From NCBI RefSeq assembly GCF_002776525.5, contig NC_045439.1:158843208-158907207 (forward strand): a stretch of 64,000 nucleotides of DNA, given 5' to 3'. The DNA is from Piliocolobus tephrosceles. Its lineage: Eukaryota > Chordata > Mammalia > Primates > Cercopithecidae. Of the stretch, positions 10,806 through 22,011 are shown one piece after another. The notes beneath the pieces were generated by a model. It searched no databases. It worked only from the letters and a program-made list of their open reading frames with translations, and was not told where the DNA came from. The translations under genes and the position numbers were made by a program. Position 1 is the first letter of the stretch, and every line of letters begins with the position of its first letter.

Positions 10806-12135
10806 GGCTCCAGCACCTATCATCCCTTCCTGTAACTGTCACCTTTGCCCTAGTGTCTGTGCTTCCCAGAGGCTCTGGGGAAGCCTAGAAGGAATGGTGT
10901 CCCTTCTTTGATCATCAAAGAACTAGTAAAAACCTAGATGGAAAAAAGAATGGGATTTGAACAGTAGCTAACCCTGGATTTAAAACAGGTTATTGGACCC
11001 CAACCCTGACCAGCTGAATGGGAAAATCCAAGGATGAGACCCAGCAATCCACATTCCTAAGGTCACCTAGTGGTTCTGATGCATTGTCTATGCGTTGAAC
11101 TAGGCTATGGGTGGATCCAAACTTGAAGAAGCAGCAAATGAAAAGCACAGCTCTCTAAGGCTTACTGGAGAGGGGCTCTTATTTAATGGGGGGAAGAGAC
11201 GTTCTCTGTTGTGAGTGCAAAGCTGAGTCTTGCCCCCAGTGAGTCCCTAAGGTTCCTGTGCCTGTGCTCAGGCCAGATGTGAAGAGGTTGGGGAGATAGA
11301 GAGAAGCCAGGTAGGTTTGCTTTTGTTTTTTCTTTGCCGTTCTCTCCTTGCCTGGCCATTCATCTCTCTTTATCAATGTAGACGGTAGGCCGTTTCATAC
11401 ACAGTACTATGATTTCACAGTCTCACTATATTTGGTATCCAGGGAAGAGCCCAGAACCTACTGAATTCTTAAACCATTTTGCAACCCAAGATAGGATAGG
11501 GGCTACTGTAGTAATAAAGAAGTCTCCATATCAGATGGACTTATCAGAATAAAATTTAATTTACTAATCATACAAGGATTGGTATTGGTCAGGCACACCC
11601 CCCCATATGTTTTAACATGTCTTCTGGGATTCTAGGCCTCCAAGGCCACGACAGCAAGGGAGAGGGAGTTGCAGTCAGCACACAGCCCTTGACTGATTAC
11701 GCCTGGAAGTGACACATGCTTCTCATTGGTCAGAGTTCATATCATGGCCTCATCATTGGAAGGTAGGCTGGGCAAGGGTAGTACCTGAATATTTGCTGAG
11801 AAAGACCCATTATGCTCACATTATAGCATCTATGTGTCAAAGAGCCTTTTCTTTATGAAAGCACTGACATCTAAACATTTATGTGACACAGCAGCAGACA
11901 GCTACTGCAACTCTCCCTCTATATCTGTTGGAGCTTGGCTCATGGGACGGATATCTAAGTCCCTGGTAGGGAATGGGGAAATTTCTGATAGCAGTTCAAG
12001 ACACTGGTTAAAAAGTGAAGAGTTAAGACTTGGTGCAGCCAGTATATTTCCCCTGCACCGAATGATAAAGCACAGAAACTTGACTGAAATCCTTCACTTC
12101 TTGGCCACTACCTGGTGCCCAGGCTGTGTACATTT
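10806..12135. other. Unassigned sequence, start continues unit copy A
   Basis: The first part ('cacctatcatcccttcctgt' and 'ctttgatcatcaa') aligns loosely with 58800-58870 (copy C). Beyond about 10950 I recognise only a possible MER5-like fragment. The region 11640-11770, including 'cttctcattggtcagagtt', resembles degraded old repeats but is not assignable. No gene seen. Confidence 0.35.
10995..11110 (+). repeat. Possible MER5-like (hAT-Charlie) fragment
   Basis: 'gagacccagcaatccacatt' followed by 'ctagtggttctgatgcattg' resembles the antisense MER5A wording (fragment of 'gcatttctaacaagctcccaggtgatgctgatgc'-like order), strongly diverged. Weak call. Confidence 0.35.
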
Positions 12136-12780
12136 CTTTTTTTTTTTTTTAATTTTTTTTGGCTGAGCATGGTGGCTCATGCCTGTGATCCCAGCACTTT
12201 GGGAGGCTGAGGTGGGTGGATCACCTGAGGTCAGGAGTTCGAGACTAGCCTGACCAACATGGAGAAACCCTGTCTCTACTGAAAATACAAAATTAGCCAG
12301 GTGTGGTGGCGCATATCTGTAATCTCAGCTACTCAGCAGGCTGAGGCAGGAGAATCGCTTGAACCCTGGAGGCAGAGGTTATGGTGAGCTGAGATCATGC
12401 CATTGCACCCCAGCCCAGGCAACAAGAGTGAAACTCCATCTCAAAAAATGGGGAAAACAGATCGTGTTTGGTTACATGGTAAGTTCTTCAGTGGTGATTT
12501 GTGGGATTTTGGTGCACCCATCACCCGAGCAGTATACACTGCACCCTATTTGTAGTCTTTATCCCTCAACCCCCTTCCCAGCGTTTCCCGGTTTGGTTCC
12601 CCAAAGTCTATTGTGCCATTCTTATGCCTTTGCATCCTCATAGCTTAGCTCCCACTTATGAGTGAGAACATACAGTGTTTGGTTTGCCATTCCTGGTAAC
12701 TTCACTTAAAAGCTTCCAGTCTCATCCAGGTCACTGCGAATGACATTAATCAATTCCTTTTCATGTCTGAGTATTCTGGG
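12136..12780 (-). mobile_element. L1 3' end, antisense, split by an Alu
   Basis: Opens with a T-rich stretch at 12136-12160 (the L1 tail in antisense). After the Alu it continues as L1P-type 3' UTR: 'acatggtaagttcttcagtg', 'cacccatcacccgagcag', 'agctcccacttatgagtgag', ending near 'caattccttttcatg'. Severely truncated. Confidence 0.88.
12161..12448 (+). repeat. AluS-like, full length, inserted in an L1 tail
   Basis: Starts 'ggctgagcatggtggctcat', carries the S-type 'gatcacctgaggtcaggagt', and has only a short A tail ('ctcaaaaaa'). Confidence 0.93.
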
Positions 12781-13224
12781 TCTCTGAACCCCAGAAGCTT
12801 CATTTGTGAGACGTAGGAGGTACCAAGGCATATTTGTGATTTCCAGAATGTCCAGATCCTTTGAAATTGGGCTTTTTGTACAAACGAATCTCATAATTCT
12901 ACAGACTAATTTTCTGAGAAAAGAGGCAGAGGCAGGCAGTTGAAAGGGGAAAGCAAGAACTAGTCATCATTTGTGCTGGCCGAGGTCTTGCTCCAGTGTT
13001 TTGGAGAGGCTACTTTACACCCGTCTTTCCGGCTGTTCATACACTCACGGGCTAAATGGTCAGAAGGGAGTGAGGAGGGCGCCGCTCTGCCTCTCCTCCT
13101 CCAGCTCCTGCCTTCAGTTTCTTCCCCCTCACTATGGAGAGAAAACAGGTGGGGATGGACCCTATGCCCAGTTGCTGCTCCTCTGCCCACAGGTACTCGT
13201 CCAGCATTGTTCTCAGTAGGCTTG
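12781..13224. other. Unassigned sequence
   Basis: No repeat or gene recognised. Short C/T-rich part at about 13085-13130. Possible further remnant of the local unit, not demonstrable by eye. Confidence 0.35.
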
Positions 13225-13838
13225 TGAGGGCCTCATATTGAAAGTGATCTAGAAGTAGAGGTAGAATGGAGGTTACCAGGTGCTGGGGTGGTTGGGAGGG
13301 TAGATACGTTCGTCTAAAGATGTAAAATTACAGTTAGATAGGAGGAAACAGTTCAAGAAATCTGAGTGCAGCATGGTGACTACCGTTAATGACAGTATAC
13401 TGTATTCTTTTTTTTTTTTTTGAGACGGAGTCTTGCTCTGTCGCCCAGGCTGGAGTGCAGTGGCGCCATCTCAGCTCACTGCAAGCTCCGCCTCCCGGGT
13501 TTATGCCATTCTCCTGCCTCAGCCTCCCGAGTAGCTGGGACTACAGGCGCCCGCCACCGCGCCTGGCTAATTTTTTTGCATTTTTAGTAGAGACGGGGTT
13601 TCACCGTGGTCTCGATCTCCTGACCTTGTGATCCGCCTGCCTTGGCCTCCCAAAGCTGGGATTACAGGCGTGAGCCACTGCTCCTGGCCTACCGTATTCT
13701 TAAAAATTGCTAAGAGAGTAGATGCTAAGTGTTCTCACCACAAAGTGAAGAATGTATGAGTGAAAATGCACATTAATTAGCTAGATAGATTTGGGCATTC
13801 AACAATGTATGTATACTTCAAAACATCATGTTGCATAA
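13225..13838 (+). mobile_element. L1M 3' end, sense, split by an Alu
   Basis: 'gaatggaggttaccaggtgc', 'gtgcagcatggtgactaccg' and, after the Alu, 'aaaattgctaagagagtaga' with 'gtgttctcaccacaaag' are the standard L1M 3' UTR order. Confidence 0.88.
13408..13689 (-). repeat. AluY, antisense, with a small internal deletion
   Basis: Poly-T then 'tgagacggagtcttgctctg' to 'ccactgctcctggcc'. A near-perfect repeat 'tactgtattctt'/'taccgtattctt' flanks it (13398-13409, 13690-13701). The usual 'gttagccaggat' segment is missing after 'ggtttcaccgt'. Confidence 0.95.
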
Positions 13839-14262
13839 TATCAAAGACATGGAATCAACCCAGGTGCCCATCTACAGTGGATTGGATGAAGAAAATGTGG
13901 TCCACATATGCCAGAGAATACTATACAGCCATAAAAAATGAAATCATGTTCTTGGCAGTAACGTGGATGCAACTGGAAGTCACTATTCTACACAAACTAA
14001 CGTAGAAATACAACAACAAATGCCATAGTCTCACTTGTGAGAGCTCAACACTGGTTATGCATGGACATAAAGATGGGAACAACAAACACAGAGGAATACA
14101 AGTAGGGGAAGGAGAGAGGGAGGCAAGAGTTGAAAAACTATCCACTATGCTCACTCCCTGTGGGACAGGTTCAGTTGTACTCCAGGCCTCAGTATCGTGC
14201 AATATACCGTCATAAACGCCTTCACATGTACCCTTGGAATCTTTAAAAAAAAAAGAGGAAAA
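13839..14262 (+). mobile_element. L1P 3' end, sense, 5'-truncated
   Basis: Begins in ORF2 tail wording ('tcaaagacatggaatcaacc', 'atgaagaaaatgtggtccac'), passes 'tgagagctcaacactggtta' and ends in an A-run at 14244-14253. Frames are broken. Confidence 0.9.
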
Positions 14263-16830
14263 AAAGCATACATTGTGTTGTGCATAATAAATGCATCAAT
14301 TTTTATCTATTAATTTAAAAATAAATATAAAAAAGAAAGTATATGGAGAGTGAAAAACCGGATTCCGATAGACACGTGTTGAGATGGGAAGATGCAAGGG
14401 AGCCGATGTGGGTGAGTGGTGAGGCGGTTTCCAGATGGCTGTGTGAACAGTTTATCTGTTCCTTGCCAGGAGCTCTTCTGACCCATCCAGCCTCATTCCT
14501 TATTCCAGGCTGATTTTCCTTGAAGCAATTTTTGGCGACAGAGTTTGGACAAGATGTTGTGGATGTTGAGGTAGTACAGAGAAGAGTGTTCAAAACCAGA
14601 GCCAGAATTCTTTTGTGTTGGAGCCTTAGGATGTGGCTTGTGTCCACATGTCTCTGTATATCACATACTGCTGATCAGAGTTGGGGACATCCAGCGTGGG
14701 GCATTGTGGGTGGCTCCAGGGCACCCCTGTGGCTCTCTGGGCTGGAACGAAGTTTTTCTTCGTTCTCTGTGATACCTCCTTCATGTCTGCACTCTGACCT
14801 TGGCTCTCCACACAGAGGAGGCATGTTGGGTGTGGTAGGCTTAATTTTCTCTCCATACCTGCTCCTCCTTTTGTCTGAGCACAGGGTTTGTCAGGATCTG
14901 TTTTGACCTTTTATTTAAAAACAGTTACCAAGATAACTTCCCAGAAGTTTCCCTTTTCTGCCCATCTGCATCCCCTCCACAGGTATCTTGGAACTACTAG
15001 GGAAGGGTTCTGGAGGTTCCTCTAAGATGCAGGTTAACAAAGAGACCCTAAAAATACATGACTTTGTATGTGAGAATGAAACAGCTTCAGCAGATGTGTG
15101 GTGAAGGCTTCAGAGGACAGAGGAGAGACCAGAGGATTTCTGAAGAGAACAACTGTGCCTGAGGAGCCTGATTTCTGAAAGTTGAGACATCCTATGGGCC
15201 TGGGTCTTCATGTCCAGGCTCTGATCTCCATAATCCCCCTTGGCATAGGGGCCACTGTGGGGCTGAAGTCATGCCGTGGAATGAACCCTGCCGGGGAAAT
15301 CTGTTAAAGACTCATCATCCTCTTATGTTTTCCCATGGGGGGAAGTTGGTATGAGGCAGGTGGAGGGAGGTGGGGCATGGAGAAGAGTCTGCAGTCCTTT
15401 CTGCTGACAGGCTGTCCCTGGTGTCTGTGTGGTGCTCATGGGGGCTCTTGTGACTCTTCTTGAAGTCTTCTACAACCTCATCGTTTCTCACAGAAAAGGG
15501 GAAAGCTTGTGACTTAGGAGCCTGGGAGGAGTGGGCATGTCAGTTTCCCTTCAGTGCTCACCTGCACAGTGTCCCCTCTGAGCCCACGGTGCTGACGTGC
15601 GACGTTCTGGGCACTGAGGCAGAGACATATGTGGCTCCGTTTGATCTGTTCCTCCCCACCAACCAGGTGCTCTAGGAAGTGCTGACCCCAGCCTCTACCT
15701 TTATGTACAGAGTGACGTTGGATGTGGAATAGAAAGGAGGCAGCAATTAGATGAGGAACACTGCTTTGTTCTCAATACTTATGCTGTGCTCTTCTTTGTC
15801 TCATCCTCATGACAGGCCTCCAGTTTTCAGACCCATCAGGTTGGGTGTCAGGATGGGGTGATGGCAATTTGAATGTGATTGGGGCATTTAATGACTTAGG
15901 TTTGGAATTTCAGTGTTTTTCAGAAATGTGGCGTAAAAACTCAGGGATGGTTTTGTGGTGGTTGTTGTTTTGTTTGTTTTAATTTTTTAAAAAATTTCTC
16001 CCCAGTAGACCTGATGACGGCCTCCAGGGAATTGGCGGAAGAAAAACAAGGTCAGCGGGTCTCTGTGCTGTTCCCGACGCTCATTAGCAGTTGAGGGCAG
16101 GGACCAGCGATTTGGTGAGAAAGGCCAGGAAAGACTGATGTGCACCTGTTCCTTCTCCTCACTAGCCTGATTAGCTCCAAATGAGCTCAGGGATCCTGTG
16201 GCCCATCACTGTGGAAACACGGGTCACATGGATTGGCGTGGAATGCCACCTATTGGGCGCAGGCTGCCGTGGAGCTCAAAGGATGCCCTGATTTGTGGAC
16301 ATGCCGGCCCTTCACACTTGGTTACCTTCATTCTCCATTTTTTACTCAGTGGTTTCTGGTCCAGAATTGAAAAGCAACCAACAGCTCACTCCCACCCTGT
16401 CTCTCTCGGCTAAGAGGCGTGTTCCTGGGGCCTGCACACATTTTTTTTTTTTTTGCAAAATGGCAGCTCTCCAGAAGATAGAAAAGGTTGGCTGGGTCTC
16501 AGGAAGGTGATTGGCCATTTTATCCTCAAAAATTCCTTCATCGCATATGTTTTCTAATCAGCAATTTTAATTCCTTTATTAGCATAACTCACATAAATGT
16601 ATTTCTAATTTCTCCTTCACCAAATCCTGGCCTTACTCAAAAATACTTATTCTTTTTAATATGCATATTTCCCACACTTTAACATCTTTAAACCAGTGGC
16701 ATCTTGGAATACTGTCATTATATAGTTAGCTATGCTTTTGTTTTTTCTTTGTATTACATTAAATAATGGTGCATTTGAAGTGAATGTCCTCTTCAATGTA
16801 ATGAAATACATATTTCATTATGGAATATAA
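14263..16830. other. Unassigned 2.6-kb stretch
   Basis: No repeat family recognised except short AT- and T-rich patches at 15966-15998 and 16440-16455. Open frames (for example 14520-14906 on the + strand, 128 codons) have no family resemblance. Some phrases recall the local unit, but I could not build a collinear match. Worth a dot-plot against 57.9-58.9 kb. Confidence 0.35.
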
Positions 16831-18253
16831 GGGTTCCTGGTTGTGATAGGGAGGAAAAAAAGACAAATCTGAACCTTGGTGAATTAAGAAACGGAATAAA
16901 AAAGGAATCTGAGAAAAAGATGAAGTTCAAGTTGCTATGCTCTTGGGAAGATGGCCTTACACAGTGGACACCAACAGTAACTCAGGTAGCCCTCTTTGCT
17001 GAAAGACGTAACTGGGGTCTGGGGTGGTGCCCTCAGTCTGCACCTTCAGTTGCCAAAAGGACAAGACTCAGGGTTAACACACTTGGATAGGCATGGGATT
17101 TGACCATACCATATCCAAACCATGTATAATTGAATTTTCTGTAAATATGAAATATCCGGGCTCTTAACAGTCAGTGTAGAACCTCTTTCTAGGACAGCTG
17201 CTGAAGGCTAAGTGAGAGGCAGGAAAGGGGACCCACTTCTGACTTTGGTACTTGGAGGGGCCTTCGTGGAGTATGAGTACTTGCGTTGGCATGCGGTAGG
17301 GGGTTCCCCACCTGCACCCTAACTTCCATTGCATAGAGACAAGTCTGGGAGGGTATCAAAAATAAGGAACTTCTAGTTGCCTTTCCTTTTCTGGCCTCTT
17401 CCCCTCCCCTATGCTTGTGACTTTCTGGACACTATTTTCTATCTTACCTCTGTGGAATCTGAACAACATGTGGCCCAACTTAAGTGCATGTGAGCTTGGA
17501 CCCCAGACTATCCTTCCATGTGCACCCAGCAACACTGGACTGTGGAATCCTCACACAGGTTTGTGGGGATGAGTGTGCCCCGGGAACGCCATTCTTCATT
17601 TCCTGAATCCTTTTCCAGTGATGGGCAGAGGACAGGCACCTGAAGCAACACTGCACAATTGAGCTTTGTCCACACCAGAGCCTGCACAGACACCTCAGAG
17701 GCTTTGAAATTGGTGTCTTTGATGAAAACTGGTTTTCAGGTCTGTATGTGCAAGTTTTGCTCATGAAAATAGAGCCCAGCAGCAGGCGGCAGAGGAAGGA
17801 GGGAGGAATCTTGTGCACCTTTCCTTGCCCTAGGAGGAATTCTTGGTGCCACACCCAAGCTGGGCTCCCTCCAGGAGACTGGACTGACTTTTCTTTTCCT
17901 GCTCCTCCCTCTGTCTTAGCTCCTGGTTCCTACGTGGATGCTTTGACTAAATACTTCCGTATCACTTGCGCCTTCCTTCTCATCTTCTGCACTATCCACA
18001 CACGAAGACCAATGAGAAATAAAACAGTCTGTGGGGTCCACACCATGATATTCCATAATTTCAGATGTGCAGTTTCACCCTGCAAAAGTGAGGAGATGTT
18101 AACAATGTCAGTGAAGATGAAAAATGGCATTTCACATCACCAGAATCTCAGAAATCTGAGCTATGCAAGACCCTTTCTTCCAGGAAAGTCCTGCCTGCCA
18201 GGATCAGGAAAGGGACCTAGGCAGGAAAGAGAATTCCTAGGTTTTGCCTAATG
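16831..18253 (+). other. Local unit copy E (diverged)
   Basis: Position 16883-16940 ('gaattaagaaacggaataaa', later 'aatctgagaaa') follows the order of copy C at 58168-58222. 17256-17280 ('ccttcgtggagtatgagta') matches 9930-9949 of copy A ('gcttcgtgaagtctgagta'). 17707-17790 ('aattggtgtctttgatgaaa') matches 37628-37690 of copy D ('aatcagtgtctctggtgaaa') and continues past 'ttttgct' into further matched positions. A frame of 167 codons at 17748-18251 has no recognisable domain and I do not call it a gene. Confidence 0.42.
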
Positions 18254-18267
18254 AAAGAGGGAATGAG

Positions 18268-18590
18268 GGCCGGGCGCAGTGGCTCACACCTGTAATCCCA
18301 GCACTTTGGGAGGCCGAGGCAGGTGGATCATGAGGTCAGGAGATCAAGACCATCCTGGCTAACGTGGTGAAACCCCATCTCTACTAAAAATACAAAAAAA
18401 AAAAACTAGCCGGGCGAGGTGGCGGGCGCCTGTAGTCCCACCTACTTGGGAGGCTGAGGCAGGAGAATGGCGTGAACCTGGGAGGCAGAGCTTGCAGTGA
18501 GCCGAGATCTCACCACTGCACTCCAGCCTGGGTGACAGAGCAAAACTCTGTCTCAAAAAAAAAAAAAAAAAAAAAAAAATGGAAAAGAAA
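18268..18590 (+). repeat. AluY, Old World monkey type, with TSD
   Basis: 'ggccgggcgcagtggctcac' to a long A-run and 'ggaaaa' tail. Right arm reads 'ctagccgggcgaggtggc', the monkey-type variant. Flanking repeat 'gaaagagggaatg' at about 18254-18266 and 18591-18603. Confidence 0.95.
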
Positions 18591-18603
18591 GAAAGAGGGA
18601 ATG

Positions 18604-18909
18604 GGCCAGACATTGTGGCGGCATTGTGGCTCACATATATAATCCCAGCATTTTGAGAGGCTGAGGTGGGAGGATTGCTTGAGTCCAAGAGTTCAAGACC
18701 AGCCTGGGCAACATAGTGAGATACCATCTCTACAAACAAACAAACAAACAAAAAAAGATTCATGCATGGTGGTGCCAACCTGTAGTCCCAGCTACTTGGG
18801 AGGCTGAGGTGGGAGGATTGCTTGAGACTGGGAAGTTAAGGCTGCAGTGAGCCGAGATTGCACCACTGCCCTCCAGCCTGGGCAATAGAACAAGACTCTG
18901 TCTCAAAAA
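18604..18909 (+). repeat. AluJ-like, old, with a small internal duplication
   Basis: J-type wording ('ggtgggaggattgcttgagt', 'cctgggcaacatagtgagat'). Near its start, the phrase 'cattgtggc' is duplicated ('acattgtggcggcattgtgg'). Confidence 0.92.
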
Positions 18910-18910
18910 T

Positions 18911-18954
18911 GAAGGAGGAGGAGGATGATGGTGGAGGAGGAGAAGGAGGAGGAA
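18911..18954 (+). repeat. GGA-rich trinucleotide stretch
   Basis: Imperfect (GGA)n, 'gaaggaggaggaggatgatg' then more GGA, grown at the tail of the preceding Alu. Confidence 0.85.
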
Positions 18955-19005
18955 TGTCTTATTTTAATTTTCTGAAGCAAATTGATACTCATAATACTAC
19001 TTCTG

Positions 19006-19308
19006 TTTTTTTTTTTTTTTTTTTGAGACAGAGTCTCGCTCTGTCACCCGGGCTGGAGTGCAGTGGCCGCATCTCAGCTCACTGCAAGCTCCGCCTGCCG
19101 GGTTTACGCCATTCTCCTGCCTCAGCCTCCCGTGTAGCTGGGACTACAGGCGCCCGCCACCTCGCCCGGCTAGTTTTTTGTATTATTTTTAGTAGGGACG
19201 GGGTTTCACCGTGTTAGCCAGGATGGTCTCGATCTCCTGACCTCGTGATCCGCCCGTCTCGGCCTCCCAAAGTGCTGGGATTACAGGCTTGAGCCACCGC
19301 GCCCGGCC
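19006..19308 (-). repeat. AluY, Old World monkey type, antisense, perfect 15-bp TSD
   Basis: Flanked by 'taatactacttctgt' at 18992-19006 and 19309-19323. Antisense wording 'ccacctcgcccggctagttt' is the monkey-type right-arm variant. Low divergence, so a recent insertion. Confidence 0.97.
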
Positions 19309-19314
19309 TAATAC

Positions 19315-19575
19315 TACTTCTGTGTTTAAATGTGTGTTGGTGTTTGTGTGTTTGTATCAAAGTGTCTCCGTGTCAGTACGCTGGTGTCTGTTTAAGTTGA
19401 TGGTGTGTCAGTTTGTGTGTTTCTGTCAGTGTTTGTTTCAGAGTCTATGTGTCGGTGTGTGTTTCTTTTGAATGTGTGGGCTGGTGTGTGTTTCTATGGA
19501 CGTTTGTCAGTGTGTATGTGCTTATGTTAATGGGTGTGTCGGTGTTTGTATGTGAATGCATGAAGGGTGTTTGTG
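19315..19575 (+). repeat. TG-rich low-complexity stretch
   Basis: Degenerate alternation of 'gtgtttgtgtgt' and 'gtcagtgtt' blocks over about 260 bp. Any open frame here is an artefact of composition. Confidence 0.85.
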
Positions 19576-19849
19576 TGTAGGGGGAGGCGGAGAAGAGATT
19601 GTGAAAAGAAATAGTCCATATCCTGTGCTGAGATGGGTCTTCTCCAAGTGACCAGAAGTGGGTACTAAATGGAACTTCACTGGTTCTAACCTCCTTTTTA
19701 TTCAAGGTACAGCTGAGAATATTGGTGTAGGTACAAAGCACGCAGTTTTCACTCTTCAGTTTCTTTGTGATAGAACATCACAGTGGTTAAGAGAAAGCTA
19801 TGGAGAGAAAATTACTGTCTTAAATGAAGAATCTTTCTAACGCAGTGTG
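19576..19849. other. Unassigned sequence
   Basis: No repeat or gene recognised; lies between a TG-rich tract and an L1M fragment. Confidence 0.35.
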
Positions 19850-20520
19850 GTATTTGCACAAAGATAGAGACACCAGTAAGAAAAAGAGAAGAAAGCCCAA
19901 AAATATATACATGTATATATAAGCAAATATTTATAAGAAAGATCAATGAACTAAAGATGGATTTTTCAATACTCCACAAATTTTGTATTTCTATAGGAGG
20001 GTGAATAGAATGTGGCCTTTGACTTCATATTACACATAAAATCAATTTCAGGTTGATCATAGACCTAAATATAAAAACAAGTCAATAGAATATTCAGAAT
20101 GTAATTTAGAAAATAATTTCCTGGCCGGGCGCGGTGGCTCAATCCCAGCACTTTGGGAGGCTGAGACGGGCGGATCACGAGGTCAGGAGATCGAGACCAT
20201 CCTGGCTAACATGGTGAAACCCCGTCTCTACTAAAAATACAAAAAACACTAGCCGGGCAAGGTGGCGGGCGTCTGTAGTCCCAGCTACTCGGGAGGCTGA
20301 GCCAGGAGAATGGCGTAAACCCGGCAGGCGGAGCTTGCAGTGAGCTGAGATCCGGCCACTGCACTCCAGCCTGGGCGACAGAGCCAGACTCCATCTCAAA
20401 AAAAAAAAAAAAAGGAAATAATTTCCTGACCGTGATGTAGGGTAAGATTACTTAAACCAAACCTAGAAAGTACTTTTCATATAATATAAAATATAGTCTA
20501 ACATAGTTGATGTGAGCAAG
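19850..20520 (+). mobile_element. L1M ORF2 remnant, sense, split by an Alu
   Basis: 'gtggtatttgcacaaagata' and 'gatcatagacctaaatataa' match L1 ORF2 just upstream of its C-terminal part. Heavily mutated and truncated at both ends. Confidence 0.65.
20124..20415 (+). repeat. AluY, Old World monkey type, with TSD
   Basis: Flanking repeat 'aaataatttcctg' at 20111-20123 and 20417-20429. Monkey-type 'actagccgggcaaggtggcg'. The usual 'cgcctgta' is missing between 'ggctca' and 'atcccagc'. Confidence 0.96.
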
Positions 20521-21339
20521 GAAATGGAGACAGATTGAGTCAAGCTCAAATTCTTCTATTCCTTTGCTATAGGGCTTTCTGCTTAGATTCAGAGCTAGAC
20601 CGTAGGAGAGAGAATAGTGGCTACCTCTTGAATTGCTGTGAAGATTTAATGAAATAATAATACATAGGGCATGTAGAGTGGTACCAGGTCTGAGTTAACC
20701 ACTAAGTTAGTGCTGATGTTGACAGCATTATCTAAGTAATTGCAAGATGTATTATATATGCTTCAAGTATTAGATGCATCACTGTATTCTGTTACCACGA
20801 CAGAATAAAACTTATAATTTTTATCTTATATTAACAAGAAAACCTTCTGCAACTTACATTAATGTGAGCATTTGTCATAAATCACTTCTATGATTACATG
20901 AGATGGAAAATATAAGCAAATTACATTACCAAAGTATTTTCTAAAATTTATACCTTTCAGATCAAACTCTTCTGTCTGAATCACTTTTCAACTCATCTTG
21001 CCTGTAACTTTCCCCCCAGTTTCATCATCTATGCTAATTAGAAGATTTGGCAATGCCACGTTTCTTGAGCAAGTCCTATGCTACTCTTCTGTGAATGTGT
21101 TTTTCCAATCTACTGTCAGACTCTCTGCAGGTTGTTTGTCACGATCTCACCCGAAGGTATTCATAGAAGCGTTTCAGACCACGTTTGTGTATGTGCATGC
21201 AAAGACAATCACATTATGACTGTCTTCCCACCAATAGTGTTTGACACTGTTAATTTTCACATGGATCTGTGTTTGAGATAGGTGGGATGTATGCAGTAAC
21301 ACCAGTGGAATGCACTACTTTCTCTGCACCTGCTCATGC
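20521..21339. other. Unassigned sequence upstream of unit copy B
   Basis: AT-rich at first, then balanced. No repeat recognised. A short imperfect hairpin lies near 21199-21225 ('aagacaatcac' and 'gactgtctt'). Two short overlapping frames at 20998-21281 are not recognisable. Confidence 0.35.
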
Positions 21340-21687
21340 TCAGTGTACGGCCATCGCGGCTCATTTGCTGTATTCTGCTCTATCATTGAGGAAACATGCT
21401 TAAATATCATTTCTAACTAGCTATTAGAGACAGTAGAGTAATTAGTGTGCTACCAAATATCATAATTTATGTGTGGAGAGTTGCTTTTATAAACTATGAT
21501 TCAAGAAGTCCATGGAATAGGGAGATAGGAATGGCAAAAAGTTACTTGAAAGTATGCACTGGGGCGATAGCTTCCTAAAGACTTAGAGAAAGTTACATTT
21601 TGCAAATTTCTGCTCTGATCTTACAAATATGATCAATGTTCCCTATAAGCTGCATTCCAAAATCAATTCTTAAATCCATAATAATTG

Positions 21688-21695
21688 TGTGTATA

Positions 21696-21711
<16 letters not shown>
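21688..21711 (+). repeat. (TA)n microsatellite
   Basis: About ten TA units directly before the poly-T of an antisense Alu. Confidence 0.9.
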
Positions 21712-21729
<18 letters not shown>

Positions 21730-22011
21730 GAGACGGAGTCTCGCTCTGTCGCCCGGGCTGGAGTGCAGTGGCCGGATCTCAGCTCACTGCAAGCTCTGCC
21801 TCCCAGGTTTACGCCATTCTCCTGCCTCAGCTTCCCGTGTAGCTGGGACTACAGGCGCCCGCCACCTCGCCCAGCTAGTTTTTTGTATTTTTTAGTAGAG
21901 ACAGGGTTTCACTGTGTTAACCAGGATGGTCTCGATCTCCTGACCTCGTGATCCGCCCATCTTGGCCTCCCAAAGTGCTGGGATTACAGGCTTGAGCTGC
22001 CGCGCCTGGCC
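21712..22011 (-). repeat. AluY, Old World monkey type, antisense
   Basis: Poly-T, 'gagacggagtctcgctctgt', then 'ccacctcgcccagctagttt', to 'ccgcgcctggcc'. Low divergence. Confidence 0.96.

Noticed and set aside
15966..16000. Possible antisense L1 or Alu tail (T/G-rich run)
   Set aside because: No adjoining Alu or L1 wording; only a low-complexity patch.
17748..18251. 167-codon open frame in copy E
   Set aside because: No domain or family resemblance, no collinear frame in copy D, and it lies in a diverged non-coding unit; chance frame.
21199..21225. Short hairpin 'aagacaatcac...gactgtctt'
   Set aside because: Only about eight pairs; expected by chance in this length.
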